Shown here: piece by piece, positions 24,714 through 33,765 of the stretch
How the letters are laid out: every line of letters begins with the position of its first letter
Numbering within the stretch: position 1 is the first letter of the stretch
Origin: Paraburkholderia silviterrae
GTDB lineage: Bacteria; Pseudomonadota; Gammaproteobacteria; Burkholderiales; Burkholderiaceae
DNA: 42,162 bases
Reading direction: 5' to 3'
Assembly: GCF_004353915.1 (NCBI RefSeq)
Contig: NZ_SMRP01000018.1
Span: forward strand, 122,244 to 164,405
Position numbers and translations under genes: made by a program
Notes under the pieces: model-generated
What the model was told of the DNA's origin: nothing
Database searches by the model: none
The model's input: only the letters and a program-made list of their open reading frames with translations

Positions 24714-25169
24714 CTACCACTTGATCTGGTTGTTCATGGTGCCGGTCTGAACAATCTCGAACTTCATTTCGCCGCGATAGGTGCCTTCGATCCGGTAGTC
24801 GGCTTCGGGTACCGCGAACAGACATTCGGGACCTTGAGCGACGAAATCCATCAGCACACGGCCGTGTCGCCTCAACCTGACGGCAACGTGCGAGAGCGGC
24901 GCGCCATTCGACGCGGAGACGAACGAAATGCCCAAATTGAACGGGTGTGCTTGATCCGGCGACTTCGCATGCGCATCGATTCCAGGCTTGCCGCAGACGT
25001 AATAGAGCATCGTTTGCGGCGCCGCCGGATTCGATGCGGGTGAGTTGGATGCGAGGGGGGCGCCGGGCGCGGCGGCCGGTCCTGCCGTTTGTGCGGACTC
25101 GGGCCGGGTGCAGGCACCAAGGAGGAGCACGGACATCACGAGCACGCTTCTTCTCTTGAAGGCCACCAT
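24714..25169 (-). CDS. Lipoprotein with carboxypeptidase-regulatory-like domain
   Basis: The 151-residue protein starts at ATG 25169, with AGAGG about 6 nt upstream, and has a lipoprotein signal with lipobox LLGAC (Cys20). A Pro/Ala/Ser linker follows. The C-terminal 95 residues look like a small beta-sandwich: PLSHVAVRLRRHGRVLMDF and YRIEGTYRGEMKFEIV have the strand pattern of carboxypeptidase regulatory-like domains, which often bind surfaces or ligands. Two cysteines (YVCGKPG, PECLF) may form a disulfide. Function unknown; probably in an operon with the membrane protein at 23974. Confidence 0.7.
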   Translation of the reverse strand: MVAFKRRSVLVMSVLLLGACTRPESAQTAGPAAAPGAPLASNSPASNPAAPQTMLYYVCGKPGIDAHAKSPDQAHPFNLGISFVSASNGAPLSHVAVRLRRHGRVLMDFVAQGPECLFAVPEADYRIEGTYRGEMKFEIVQTGTMNNQIKW

Positions 25170-25531
25170 GATCGACCTCTCTGGCAGATTCAAAAAGCAT
25201 AGAAATCGGTGGAGCGGAACGCAACTCTTGTCGACAACGCAGGTGCGCACTGGTCCAGTTTTGCTTCGATTGGAGGCAAGCAACGGTGGCCCTGATTCGG
25301 GGTTCCCACGGCGCTCCGACGCCGTGCGCCCGGTGTCGATGCAATGAAGCAAGAATGGCGCCCGGCTGGGGGAGCGATGCGGCGATGCGGGAGGATGGCC
25401 CGCGCGCGTATGGCGCCTGCGTTCTGTCACCATGCCGTTCCGCTTCTATGGCATGGCATTTTGGTCACGTCTACTGAGAGGAACGGCTGCGCCGCGTCCC
25501 GTAGCGCAGCCGTTCCCCTTTAGAGGACGTC
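25170..25531. promoter_or_regulatory. Divergent promoter region and leader of the MFS gene
   Basis: The 362-bp gap separates the leftward lipoprotein gene from the rightward MFS gene and must hold both promoters. Apart from the long hairpin next to the MFS start, described separately, I see no repeats or strong operator symmetry. Confidence 0.45.
25480..25516 (+). promoter_or_regulatory. 13-bp leader hairpin next to the MFS start codon
   Basis: GGAACGGCTGCGC (25480-25492) and GCGCAGCCGTTCC (25504-25516) pair perfectly around an 11-nt loop. The stem ends 15 nt before ATG 25532, just upstream of the AGAGG ribosome site. Only three T follow, so it is not a normal terminator. It could be an attenuator, a translational control stem or a DNA operator. 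Confidence 0.6.
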
Positions 25532-26986
25532 ATGCGCAACGCTTCCGCTTCCCCACCCATAAAGTCGCGCGCGAGCGCGGCCGCACGGCTCGAACGCCTG
25601 CCGTTTTCCGGCTATCACAAGCTGATCTTTCTCATCATTGCGCTGGCGTTCTTCTTCGATTCGGTCGACCTCGGCACGATGACCTTCGTGCTCGGCTCGA
25701 TCAAGAAGGAGTTCGGGTTGTCTAGCGCGCAGGCGGGGCTTGTTGCTAGTGCCAGTTTCTTTGGCATGACGCTGGGGGCCGCGGCGGCGGGGCTGCTTGC
25801 TGACCGCTTTGGCCGGCGCCCGGTGTTTCAGTGGAGCATGGTGCTTTGGGGGATCGCGTCGTATCTGTGCTCGACCGCGCATGACGTGAATTCGCTGATC
25901 GGCTATCGGGTCTTGCTTGGCTTCGGTATGGGCATGGAGTTTCCGATTGCGCAGGCGCTGCTCTCGGAGTTCGTGCCCTCCGCGCAGCGGGGGCGCATGG
26001 TCGCGTTGATGGATGGGTTCTGGCCGCTTGGGTTCATTACCGCAGGAATTGTTGCTTATTTTGTGCTGCCGGCGCTTGGGTGGCGCACCGTGTTCGCGTT
26101 GCTCGCGATTCCCGCCGTGTTTGTGCTCGTCGTGCGCCGGATCGTGCCGGAGTCGCCGCGATGGCTCGAGCATCGTGGGCGGCTGGCTGACGCGGACCGC
26201 GTGGTCTCGGATGTGGAGGCGCGCGTGATGCGCGCGGCAGGACTGGCGAGTTTGCCTGCGCCGGCGCCCGAGCCGCTGGCTCAGACCGCGCCCAAGCACA
26301 GGCGAAGTGCGTTGCGTGAAATCTGGAGTCCCGCTTATCGGCGTCGTACTACGATGGTCTGGTTGCTCTGGTTCTTTGCGTTGCTCGGTTTTTATGGGCT
26401 CACTTCGTGGCTCGGTGCGCTGCTGCAGCAGGCAGGGTTTGCTGTTACGCAATCGGTGCTTTATACGGTGTTGATCTCGCTTGGCGGGATTCCAGGTTTT
26501 CTGTGCGCTGCCTGGCTCGTTGAGCGGTGGGGGCGTAAGCCTACCTGTATCGCGTCGTTAGTGGGGGGTGGTGTGATGGCGTTTGTTTACGGGCAAACGG
26601 CGTTGCATGGGGCGAGCATCGTGTTGTTGATCGGCTCCGGGCTTGTGATGCAGTTTTTTCTGTTCGCGATGTGGGCCGCGCTTTATACCTATACGCCTGA
26701 GCTTTATGGCACCGGTGCGCGTGCTACAGGGTCAGGGTTTGCTTCGGCGATTGGGCGCGTTGGGTCGCTGATCGGTCCTTATGTCGTGGGCGTCGTGTTG
26801 CCGTTATCTGGGCAGGGTGGTGTGTTTACGCTCGGTGCGCTCTCGTTTGCGGTTGCGGCGCTCGCTGTTTGGGTGCTGGGGATCGAGACTAAGGATGCGT
26901 CGCTTGAAGCGCTTTCCTCGGTCGAAAGTGGAACCGGTGTTGCACCGGCTGACGGTGATAAGGCTTGGGGAAAGCAGTTGAATTAA
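25532..26986 (+). CDS. MFS transporter, sugar-porter / NiaP-like
   Basis: The 484-residue protein has 12 predicted helices, motif A GLLADRFGRRPVF after helix 2, PESPRWL after helix 6 and ERWGRKPT in the second half, all typical of the metabolite:proton symporters that include NiaP-type aromatic or nicotinate carriers. The ATG at 25532 has AGAGG upstream. Codon use changes along the gene: third positions in the first 94 codons are 37 C and 17 T, but in the last 94 they are 15 C and 33 T. The shift runs up to the repeat that begins 51 bp past the stop. Confidence 0.87.
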   Translation: MRNASASPPIKSRASAAARLERLPFSGYHKLIFLIIALAFFFDSVDLGTMTFVLGSIKKEFGLSSAQAGLVASASFFGMTLGAAAAGLLADRFGRRPVFQWSMVLWGIASYLCSTAHDVNSLIGYRVLLGFGMGMEFPIAQALLSEFVPSAQRGRMVALMDGFWPLGFITAGIVAYFVLPALGWRTVFALLAIPAVFVLVVRRIVPESPRWLEHRGRLADADRVVSDVEARVMRAAGLASLPAPAPEPLAQTAPKHRRSALREIWSPAYRRRTTMVWLLWFFALLGFYGLTSWLGALLQQAGFAVTQSVLYTVLISLGGIPGFLCAAWLVERWGRKPTCIASLVGGGVMAFVYGQTALHGASIVLLIGSGLVMQFFLFAMWAALYTYTPELYGTGARATGSGFASAIGRVGSLIGPYVVGVVLPLSGQGGVFTLGALSFAVAALAVWVLGIETKDASLEALSSVESGTGVAPADGDKAWGKQLN

Positions 26987-27037
26987 GTGCGTCGTTGAGA
27001 TTGAAATTCAGGGGCTTTGGCGCGGGTTATCTGCGCT

Positions 27038-27293
27038 TTGGCCTTTCCTTGTTTTCATGTCGGTATATTGGTGTTGCCCCTGTGCGGGGCGGCACCTACT
27101 TTTCTTTGCAGCCGCAAAGAAAAGTAGGCAAAAGAAAGCGGCTCAAACCGCCAGTGTGACGCAGTCCACCACTGCCCTGTAAATCGGAGCGGCTCCGGGG
27201 CGTCCGCCATCTCTCGACGTCACCCGGAGTGACAAAGGGCTCTTCCTTCCGGCGGCGCTTCGCGCGCCGTCGGGTGTATCCCAAAACAGTGGG
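27038..27293 (+). repeat. Dispersed structured repeat, copy A
   Basis: This 256-bp copy begins TTGGCCTTTCC and ends CAGTGGG. Inside are two strong hairpins: GCCCC/GGGGC at 27076-27090, and a 15-bp stem CCTACTTTTCTTTGC / GCAAAGAAAAGTAGG at 27095-27128 with a 4-nt loop. Weaker stems follow (GTCAC/GTGAC around 27218). It is nearly identical to copy B and similar to copy C. Its right edge abuts the remnant of a sigma-54 regulator gene. It encodes no transposase, so it is a non-autonomous element or structured extragenic repeat. Confidence 0.9.
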
Positions 27294-27320
27294 GGGCGTG
27301 GTTTCGCGCCATCTATCTCC

Positions 27321-27813
27321 GACATCGTGCCGCTCGCCGAGCAGTTCCTCGCGCGCGCTCACGCGCAAGCGGCTTTCGGCCGACGCCGCGGCGCATCTGA
27401 TCCGCTATGGCTGGCCCGGCAACGTGCGCGAGCTGAAGAACGCGATGGAGCGCGTCGCCGTGATGGTGCGCGGCGAGTACATTCATGCGATCGATCTCGC
27501 GTTTCTCCAGAGCGAGCGCTCCGGCGCGCAAGCGCTGCTCGACTGGCCCGACGAGGACCTGCCTTCCGCGCTCGCGCGTCTCGAGGAAATGCTGATTCGC
27601 CGCGCGCTCGTGCACAGCAACAACAATCGCACCGACGCCGCGCGGCGGCTGAACGTGAATCGCCAGTTGCTCTACGCCAAGCTCAAGCGCTATGGCATCG
27701 AGGGGTCGGACGAGAAAGGCGGCGAGGGCGAGGAGGGGGCGATGGCGTGCGCTAGCGGCGCGCGCGGACATAAAGGACGTTATTCATCCCCGGTCGCGCC
27801 AGATAGCCTATAA
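27321..27813 (+). pseudogene. Decapitated sigma-54-dependent Fis-type activator
   Basis: Only the C-terminal part of an enhancer-binding protein remains. The end of the AAA+ domain (DIVPLAEQFL, then YGWPGNVRELKNAMERV) is followed by a Fis-type helix-turn-helix (NNNRTDAARRLNVNRQLLYAKLKRYG). The first piece is read from 27321, but the rest is in another frame: a single-base shift is needed near 27366. The N-terminal sensor and most of the ATPase domain are absent, replaced by repeat copy A about 30 bp upstream. The fragment has no start of its own and is presumably non-functional, though the DNA-binding end is intact. Confidence 0.8.
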
Positions 27814-27951
27814 AACAAGAACAAATTCGTAGCGCCTGAGTTCGCCGCCCCGCTTGCACGTTCGCTCGCACGTTCGCTTGCCCGCACATTGCAAGCAAAA
27901 CGAAATATTGAGCCCAGGGCGTCCCAGGCCGAAAGAAGCCAGGAGGCAGAC

Positions 27952-29877
27952 ATGGGAGACTCCTCACCCGCCACGCCGGCGGCCGCCCCCCCACACGGCG
28001 CCGAGCCGCATCGCGAGGCCCTGGGCGGGCTCGCACTGGCCGCCCTCGGCGTGGTCTACGGCGACATCGGCACGAGCCCGCTTTACACGCTCTCCACCGT
28101 GTTCGATCCGGGCAATGGGCTGGCGCTCAATGCTTTCAATATTGTCAGCATCGTCTCGCTGATCTTCTGGTCGCTGATGATCGTGGTCTCGCTCAAGTAC
28201 GTCGCGTTGATTCTGCGGGCGAATAATCACGGCGAGGGCGGGATCATGGCGCTGCTTGCGCTCGCCGCCTCGTCGGTCGCGCATCGGCCCCGGCTGCGCC
28301 ATGCGCTGCTCGTGGTGGGCGTGATGGGCGCGGCGTTGTTCTTCGGTGACAGCGTGATCACGCCGGCCATCTCGGTGCTCAGCGCCGTGGAGGGGCTGGA
28401 AGTGGCGGCGCCGCAGCTCAAGACCTTCGTGATTCCGGTGACGCTCGCCGCGTTGATCGTGCTTTTCGTCGCACAAAAGCGCGGCACGGGCGGCATCGGC
28501 ACGGTGTTCGGGCCCGTGATGGTGCTCTGGTTCGTCGTGATCGGCGTGGCCGGTGTCGCCAATATCGCCACGGCGCCCGTCGTGCTGGTGGCGCTTAATC
28601 CGATGCGCGGGCTGGCCTTCTGCCTGCACCACCGGTGGCTGGCGTTCGTCGCGCTCGGCGCCGTCGTGCTCTCGCTCACGGGCGCCGAGGCGCTCTATGC
28701 CGATATGGGCCATTTCGGCAAGCGGCCGATCCGGCTCACCTGGTTTGGCATCGTGTTTCCGGCGCTCGCGCTCAATTACCTCGGGCAGGGCGCGCTGCTG
28801 CTGGCCAACCCCGGCGCCGTGCAGAACCCGTTCTACCGGCTCTTTCCGCAATGGGCGATCTTTCCGATGATCGTGCTCGCCACCATTGCCACGGTCATCG
28901 CCTCGCAGGCCGTGATCTCCGGCACGTACTCGATGGCGATGCAGGCCATGCAACTCTCATTTCTGCCGCGCATGAACATCGTGCATACGTCCGAGCGCGA
29001 GTTCGGCCAGATCTACGTCCCCGGCATCAACTGGATCCTGCTCATTGCTGTGATCGCGGCCGTGGTCGGGTTCGGTTCGTCCACGGCGCTGGGTTCCGCG
29101 TATGGCATCGCGGTCACCGGCACGATGCTCATCACGACGTGCCTCACGTTCTTCGTCGTGCGCTACGCGTGGCACTATAACTGGGCGCTGTGTGTGCTCG
29201 CCACCGCCTTCTTTCTCGTGATCGACGCGCTGTTCTTTTCGGCGAACCTGCTCAAGATCGTGCAGGGTGGCTGGTTCCCGCTGGCGATTGGCGCGCTCGT
29301 GTTCACGATCATGGCGACGTGGGGCCGTGGCTGGCAAATGATGATGGCCGAGGCGCGCGCACGCGCGGGCAAGAAGCCCCTCAAGCCCTGGCTCGCCTCG
29401 CTGCTCGCCAGCTCGCCCGTGCGCGTGGGCGGAACCGCGATATTCCTCACGCCCGACACCGAGTCCGTGCCTCATGCGCTCATCAACAATCTGCGCTATA
29501 ACCGCGTGCTGCACGAGCGCGTCCTTTTCCTGACGGTCATGACGCAGAGTGTGCCGCACGTGGCCGAGAGCGAGCGGCTGAAGGTGGTGCAGCTGGAGCC
29601 GGGCTGTTATCAGGTGACGGTCGCCTATGGCTTCAAGGACGATGTGAACTTGCCGCAGACCCTCGCGTCCGCCAAGACGGCCGGGCTCGCGCTCGATCCC
29701 AAGGAGACCTCATGGTTCCTGAGCCGCGCGATGGTGGTGGCGGTGCCGGGCTGTGGCATGGGAATCTGGCGCGGGCGGCTGTTTGCGGTGATGCTCCATA
29801 ACGTCGGCAATATTGCGGCGTTCTTCAAGCTGCCTGCCAATCAGGTCATCGAGCTGGGGGCGCGTGTGGAGATTTGA
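27952..29877 (+). CDS. kup: Low-affinity potassium uptake transporter Kup
   Basis: The 641-residue protein has about 12 N-terminal membrane helices and a cytoplasmic C-terminal domain of some 140 residues, as in Kup/HAK potassium:proton symporters. Signature stretches include ALGVVYGDIGTSPLYT near the start, GEGGIMALLAL, and TGAEALYADMGHFG. The ATG at 27952 has AGGAGG nine bases upstream; an earlier ATG at 27889 lacks one. The protein imports K+ with protons across the inner membrane, mainly at low pH or in osmotic adjustment. It stands alone, converging on dsdC. Its 3' end keeps normal C-rich codons. Confidence 0.96.
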   Translation: MGDSSPATPAAAPPHGAEPHREALGGLALAALGVVYGDIGTSPLYTLSTVFDPGNGLALNAFNIVSIVSLIFWSLMIVVSLKYVALILRANNHGEGGIMALLALAASSVAHRPRLRHALLVVGVMGAALFFGDSVITPAISVLSAVEGLEVAAPQLKTFVIPVTLAALIVLFVAQKRGTGGIGTVFGPVMVLWFVVIGVAGVANIATAPVVLVALNPMRGLAFCLHHRWLAFVALGAVVLSLTGAEALYADMGHFGKRPIRLTWFGIVFPALALNYLGQGALLLANPGAVQNPFYRLFPQWAIFPMIVLATIATVIASQAVISGTYSMAMQAMQLSFLPRMNIVHTSEREFGQIYVPGINWILLIAVIAAVVGFGSSTALGSAYGIAVTGTMLITTCLTFFVVRYAWHYNWALCVLATAFFLVIDALFFSANLLKIVQGGWFPLAIGALVFTIMATWGRGWQMMMAEARARAGKKPLKPWLASLLASSPVRVGGTAIFLTPDTESVPHALINNLRYNRVLHERVLFLTVMTQSVPHVAESERLKVVQLEPGCYQVTVAYGFKDDVNLPQTLASAKTAGLALDPKETSWFLSRAMVVAVPGCGMGIWRGRLFAVMLHNVGNIAAFFKLPANQVIELGARVEI

Positions 29878-29989
29878 TCGACCCGGAAATGCTCTGCGCC
29901 ACAGCGCAAATACGGACTGCGTGAGAGGCTCAACGCGTTGCGCCGGATCGTGTCGTCAAGGCCGCCCGGCACTTCGGTCGCGACGCGGT

Positions 29990-30928
29990 TCATCGCGTGC
30001 TTCGGTTCTCGTGCAGCCATGCGATGAACACCGATGTTCGCAGTGGCAGTGCAGGCATCGGCGGATGCACCAGGTAGTAGCTGTACGGGCAACGCTGGGA
30101 AAAGGCGCCGAACGGCAAAACCAGTTCGCCCTGATCGATGCGTTTTTGCACCAGCTGCTGCCGCCCGATTGCAACGCCCACATGGCTCAAGGCGGCAACC
30201 ACGCACAAATCCGATTGGTCGAACGTAAAGCTGCGTTCCGGTAATTCGATGTCCGGAATATTCTGACTCGCCCAGAGCGCCCACTCCGCATCGTGCGCCG
30301 CATGATGCCAGGCAAGGGAATCGTGCAGCAGCGTACAGCCGACGATGTTCTCCGGATGGTCATGGAGTCCATGACGCTTCGCATATTCCGGGCTGCATAC
30401 GGGCGCCATGCGCTCATCCATGAGCTTGTGGCTCACGAGGCCCGGAAACTCGCCATTGGCGTAGTCGATTGCCAGGTCGATATGTTGCGTCCGAAAGTCG
30501 ATATTGTCGTTGCCGACCCGAAGATCGACCGACAGCCCCGGATACTTCGTCGAGAATTCGGCCAGCTGTGGGACCAGCCAGCATTGCGCCACCGAGGGGC
30601 GTGCATACACGGTAATGCGCCCCTCCACGTTCTCTTCGGTTGTCGGCTCGAGCGCCTCGGCAAGTTCGCTCATCGTTCGCTGCAAAATGCCGAACAGGCG
30701 CTCGCCTTCGGGCGTCAGGCAAATTTGCCGGGTCAGGCGCTCGAACAAACGCATTTGCAGCGCGCCTTCGAGGCGCCTGATGCGGTGACTGACCGCGCTG
30801 GCGGTCAAGCATAGCTCTTCCGCCGCCCGCAGAAAGCTCATGTGGCGCGCAACAGCGAGAAACGTGTGCAGGTTGGCAAATTGGCTGCTGTCGAGCCGAT
30901 GGGCGATCCGTGGCGGCAGGTTGTACAT
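29990..30928 (-). CDS. dsdC: D-serine-responsive LysR activator DsdC
   Basis: The 312-residue protein is close to E. coli DsdC in length (about 311). The LysR helix-turn-helix spans about 18-77 (FANLHTFLAVARHMSFLRAA, then LTASAVSHRIRRLEGAL). The effector domain follows at 100-300. Start ATG 30928 has GGGAG about 8 nt upstream. It lies 103 bp downstream of dsdA on the same strand; in E. coli the gene is instead divergent from dsdXA. It should activate dsdXA in response to D-serine; identity comes from sequence flavour plus context. Confidence 0.85.
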   Translation of the reverse strand: MYNLPPRIAHRLDSSQFANLHTFLAVARHMSFLRAAEELCLTASAVSHRIRRLEGALQMRLFERLTRQICLTPEGERLFGILQRTMSELAEALEPTTEENVEGRITVYARPSVAQCWLVPQLAEFSTKYPGLSVDLRVGNDNIDFRTQHIDLAIDYANGEFPGLVSHKLMDERMAPVCSPEYAKRHGLHDHPENIVGCTLLHDSLAWHHAAHDAEWALWASQNIPDIELPERSFTFDQSDLCVVAALSHVGVAIGRQQLVQKRIDQGELVLPFGAFSQRCPYSYYLVHPPMPALPLRTSVFIAWLHENRSTR

Positions 30929-31031
30929 GTTCTCAGCTCCCATTGTGCGGTGGGTCGTGAGGTTGACGCATCGCCACAGCCTCGTCAATCAGCCTGGGCG
31001 CCAGCCCTGGGTTGACTGGCGCCCATGCCGC

Positions 31032-32384
31032 TCAAGCTTGCAAGGCTTGTATGCCCTTGGACAGGTACACGCTCATTTCCTCTTCCGGCACCATGCTGCC
31101 GCCGGTTGCCCACGCGAGATGCGTTGCATTGGCCAGCACAGAGGGGTCCATGTGCGCGCGCTGGCGGCAGGTTTCAAGGCTTCGCGCCAGAACCCGGGCC
31201 ATGCCGGGCACGCCGGCAAGCGCCGAAGGTTCGAGACGAATGCCTTCTTCTCGTTCGAGCAATGCGAGCAACGCATGGAGCTCCTCGTCGCTAACGGTGT
31301 AGTAGCCGTCGATGAGCCGTTGCATTGCTCGGCCGACAAAACCGGACGGGCGTCCCACGGCGAGTCCATCCGCCGCCGTGACATTATCGATGCCGAAGTC
31401 CTGCACGGACACTTCGTCGTGCAGTCCCGTGTGGACGCCGAGCAGCATGCAAGGTGAATGCGTGGGCTCCGCGAAGAAGCAGTGTACTGCGTCACCGAAT
31501 GCCAGCTTCAATCCGAACGCCACGCCGCCGGGGCCGCCGCCGACGCCACAGGGCAGATAGACGAACAACGGATGCTCGGCATCCACGACGACACCGGCAG
31601 CGGCAAGTTGCGGTTTGAGCCGTTCGGCGGCGACTGCGTACCCGAGGAACAGGCTCTTTGAATTTTCGTCGTCGATGAAGTGGCACGCGGGATCCTGTGC
31701 CGCCTGTCGTCGCCCCTCGGTCACGGCCGCGCTATAGTCCGATGCATATTCGACCACCGTCACGCCGTGTGAGCGCAACTTGTCCTTCTTCCATTGCCGT
31801 GCGTCCGACGACATGTGAACGCTCACCTGGAAGCCGAGTGTGGCGCCCATGATGCCGATCGACAGCCCCAGATTGCCGGTGGACCCGACGGCGATACGGT
31901 AATTGCGGAAAAAGGCGCGGGATGCTTCGCTGTCGAGCTTCGAATAGTCATCGTCCTTGTTGAGCAGCCCGTTGGCGAGCGCGAGATCTTCGGCGTGCTT
32001 GAGCACTTCGTAGATCCCGCCGCGCGCCTTGATCGACCCGGAAATCGGCAGGTCGCTGTCAAGCTTGAGCCATAGTTGCCCCGGCAACGCCATGCCGTAG
32101 CGCTTCGCGAGTGCTTCTTGCATGAGGGGCGCGGCCCGGACCGGGGACTCGATGATGCCGCCCGCCTGCGCAGTCTGCGGGAATACGCGGGCGATGTAGG
32201 GCGCAAACCGCGCGAGCCTTGCGCTGGCGTCGTCCACATCTTCTTTCGTCAAGCCGACGTCCGGCAGCGCTTGTGCGACGGGCCGCACGGCCGGGTTGAG
32301 CCAGGTCGTTTCCTTCAATGCAATCAGGTCTGCAATCAGGGGGTGGCTCTCCAGCCACTGCTCGACGGATTTTCCTGCAATCAT
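31032..32384 (-). CDS. dsdA: D-serine dehydratase DsdA
   Basis: The 450-residue fold-type II PLP enzyme converts D-serine to pyruvate and ammonia, allowing detoxification or use of D-serine. The PLP-binding lysine is Lys119 in SGSIKARGG (Lys118 in E. coli). The phosphate-binding glycine loop is GSTGNLG at 167-173. The N-terminal start MIAGKSVEQWLESHPL matches the family. ATG 32384 has AAGGAA upstream. It lies 34 bp after the dsdX stop, so the two genes form an operon. Confidence 0.95.
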   Translation of the reverse strand: MIAGKSVEQWLESHPLIADLIALKETTWLNPAVRPVAQALPDVGLTKEDVDDASARLARFAPYIARVFPQTAQAGGIIESPVRAAPLMQEALAKRYGMALPGQLWLKLDSDLPISGSIKARGGIYEVLKHAEDLALANGLLNKDDDYSKLDSEASRAFFRNYRIAVGSTGNLGLSIGIMGATLGFQVSVHMSSDARQWKKDKLRSHGVTVVEYASDYSAAVTEGRRQAAQDPACHFIDDENSKSLFLGYAVAAERLKPQLAAAGVVVDAEHPLFVYLPCGVGGGPGGVAFGLKLAFGDAVHCFFAEPTHSPCMLLGVHTGLHDEVSVQDFGIDNVTAADGLAVGRPSGFVGRAMQRLIDGYYTVSDEELHALLALLEREEGIRLEPSALAGVPGMARVLARSLETCRQRAHMDPSVLANATHLAWATGGSMVPEEEMSVYLSKGIQALQA

Positions 32385-32418
32385 GATTCTGCTTCCTTGT
32401 TTCAATCGGAATAACGGG

Positions 32419-33765
32419 TCAGTGCACCAGGTGCGACAACAACAGCGTGAGCCCCAGCGCAATCACGGACGCCAACGCCGTTCCGCCGCTGAACCGCTTG
32501 AGCGCCTCGGACAATGAAACACCAAGATATTCCTTGACTACCCAGAATGCCGAGTCGGTCACATGGGTCCCGCCGATGGCGCCGGCACCCACGGCGACGA
32601 CCATGATTGCCGGGCTCAGCGTCGGATGGCTAGCGAGCAGAGGCATCACCATGCCGGCGGCGCTCATCATCGCGACCGTGGCCGACCCGACGGCAAAGTG
32701 CATCAACGCAGCAATCAGCCACGCAAGAATGATGGGGTTCAGGTTCGAGTGGGCGAGCCCGCTGGCGAGTGCGTCGCCGATTCCACTCGCGATCAGCATG
32801 CCGTTGAATGCCCCGCCGGCACCGATGATCAACAGAATGCTGGCCAGCGGCGGAAAGCTCTTCTGCGTGCTCTGCAGCAGCTCCGTCATGGTCGCGCCGC
32901 GGCGAATGCCCAGCGACCAGTACGCGAAGGCGACGGCGATCACGAGAGCCGTTAGCGGGTCGCCAAGGAAAGCGACGACATTGGCCGCGACGGATGCTTT
33001 GGGCAGGCCAGCCGAAAGGGTCTTCACCACCATCAACAACAGCGGCAGCGCAATGGTGAGCAACGTGATGCCGAATCCCGGCAGCGCATCGCGCTTGCCG
33101 CGCAGTTCGCCGTGCGCTTCGAGAAATGCGGCTTGCTCGGCCGGCGCCTCGCGCTTGCAGACCAGGCTGATCCAGACCGGGCCGGCAATCACGGCGGTCG
33201 GCACGCCGACGATCAGCCCATACAGAATGACTTTGCCGACATCGGCGCCAAGCATGCCCGTGACCGCCATGGCAGCCGGGTGCGGCGGCAACATGCAGTG
33301 CACCGTCATCAGCGATATCGCCAGCGGCACACCCAGATAAAGAAGGTTGATTCGTGTATCGCGCGCGACCACATACACCAGCGGAATCAACAGCACGAAG
33401 CCCACTTCGAAGAACACCGGGATGCCGGCAATGAAACCCACCAGCATCATGACCCAGGTGGCGCGGCTGGGACCCAGCCGGGCAAGCAGCGTTTGCGCAA
33501 TGCGTTCCGCGCCGCCCGATTCCTCGAGCATCTTGCCGAGAATGCTCCCCAGTCCGATGATGGCTGCAAGAAAGCCCAGGGTGCCGCCGACACCCTTTTC
33601 AAACGAGGACACGATGCTCGATAGCGGCATGCCCGTGCCCAGCCCGACCACGAAGGAAGCGGCAAGCAAGGCCAGAAATGCATGGACTCGGACCTTGACG
33701 ATCAGCACGACGATCAGCGCGATCGCCGCGAATAAAACCAACAACAACCCTGCACTTCCGCCCAC
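32419..33765 (-). CDS. dsdX: D-serine / gluconate-type permease DsdX
   Basis: The 448-residue inner-membrane protein belongs to the GntP family and has about 12 helices. Features include GFIAGIPVFFEVGFVLLIPL and CMLPPHPAAMAVTGMLGAD, typical of GntP/DsdX. It starts at GTG 33765 with AAGGAG six bases upstream; the longer open frame to 33858 lacks a ribosome site. Length is close to E. coli DsdX (445). It heads the dsdXA operon and should import D-serine. A gluconate-type substrate cannot be excluded on sequence alone, but linkage to dsdA and dsdC decides the call. Confidence 0.92.
   Translation of the reverse strand: MGGSAGLLLVLFAAIALIVVLIVKVRVHAFLALLAASFVVGLGTGMPLSSIVSSFEKGVGGTLGFLAAIIGLGSILGKMLEESGGAERIAQTLLARLGPSRATWVMMLVGFIAGIPVFFEVGFVLLIPLVYVVARDTRINLLYLGVPLAISLMTVHCMLPPHPAAMAVTGMLGADVGKVILYGLIVGVPTAVIAGPVWISLVCKREAPAEQAAFLEAHGELRGKRDALPGFGITLLTIALPLLLMVVKTLSAGLPKASVAANVVAFLGDPLTALVIAVAFAYWSLGIRRGATMTELLQSTQKSFPPLASILLIIGAGGAFNGMLIASGIGDALASGLAHSNLNPIILAWLIAALMHFAVGSATVAMMSAAGMVMPLLASHPTLSPAIMVVAVGAGAIGGTHVTDSAFWVVKEYLGVSLSEALKRFSGGTALASVIALGLTLLLSHLVH

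Noticed and set aside
27096..27368. 90-codon minus-strand ORF
   Set aside because: It is the antisense reading of repeat copy A plus the pseudogene edge.
29890..29915. TGCGC/GCGCA hairpin between kup and dsdC
   Set aside because: The stem is only 5 bp with no T run, too weak to call a terminator.
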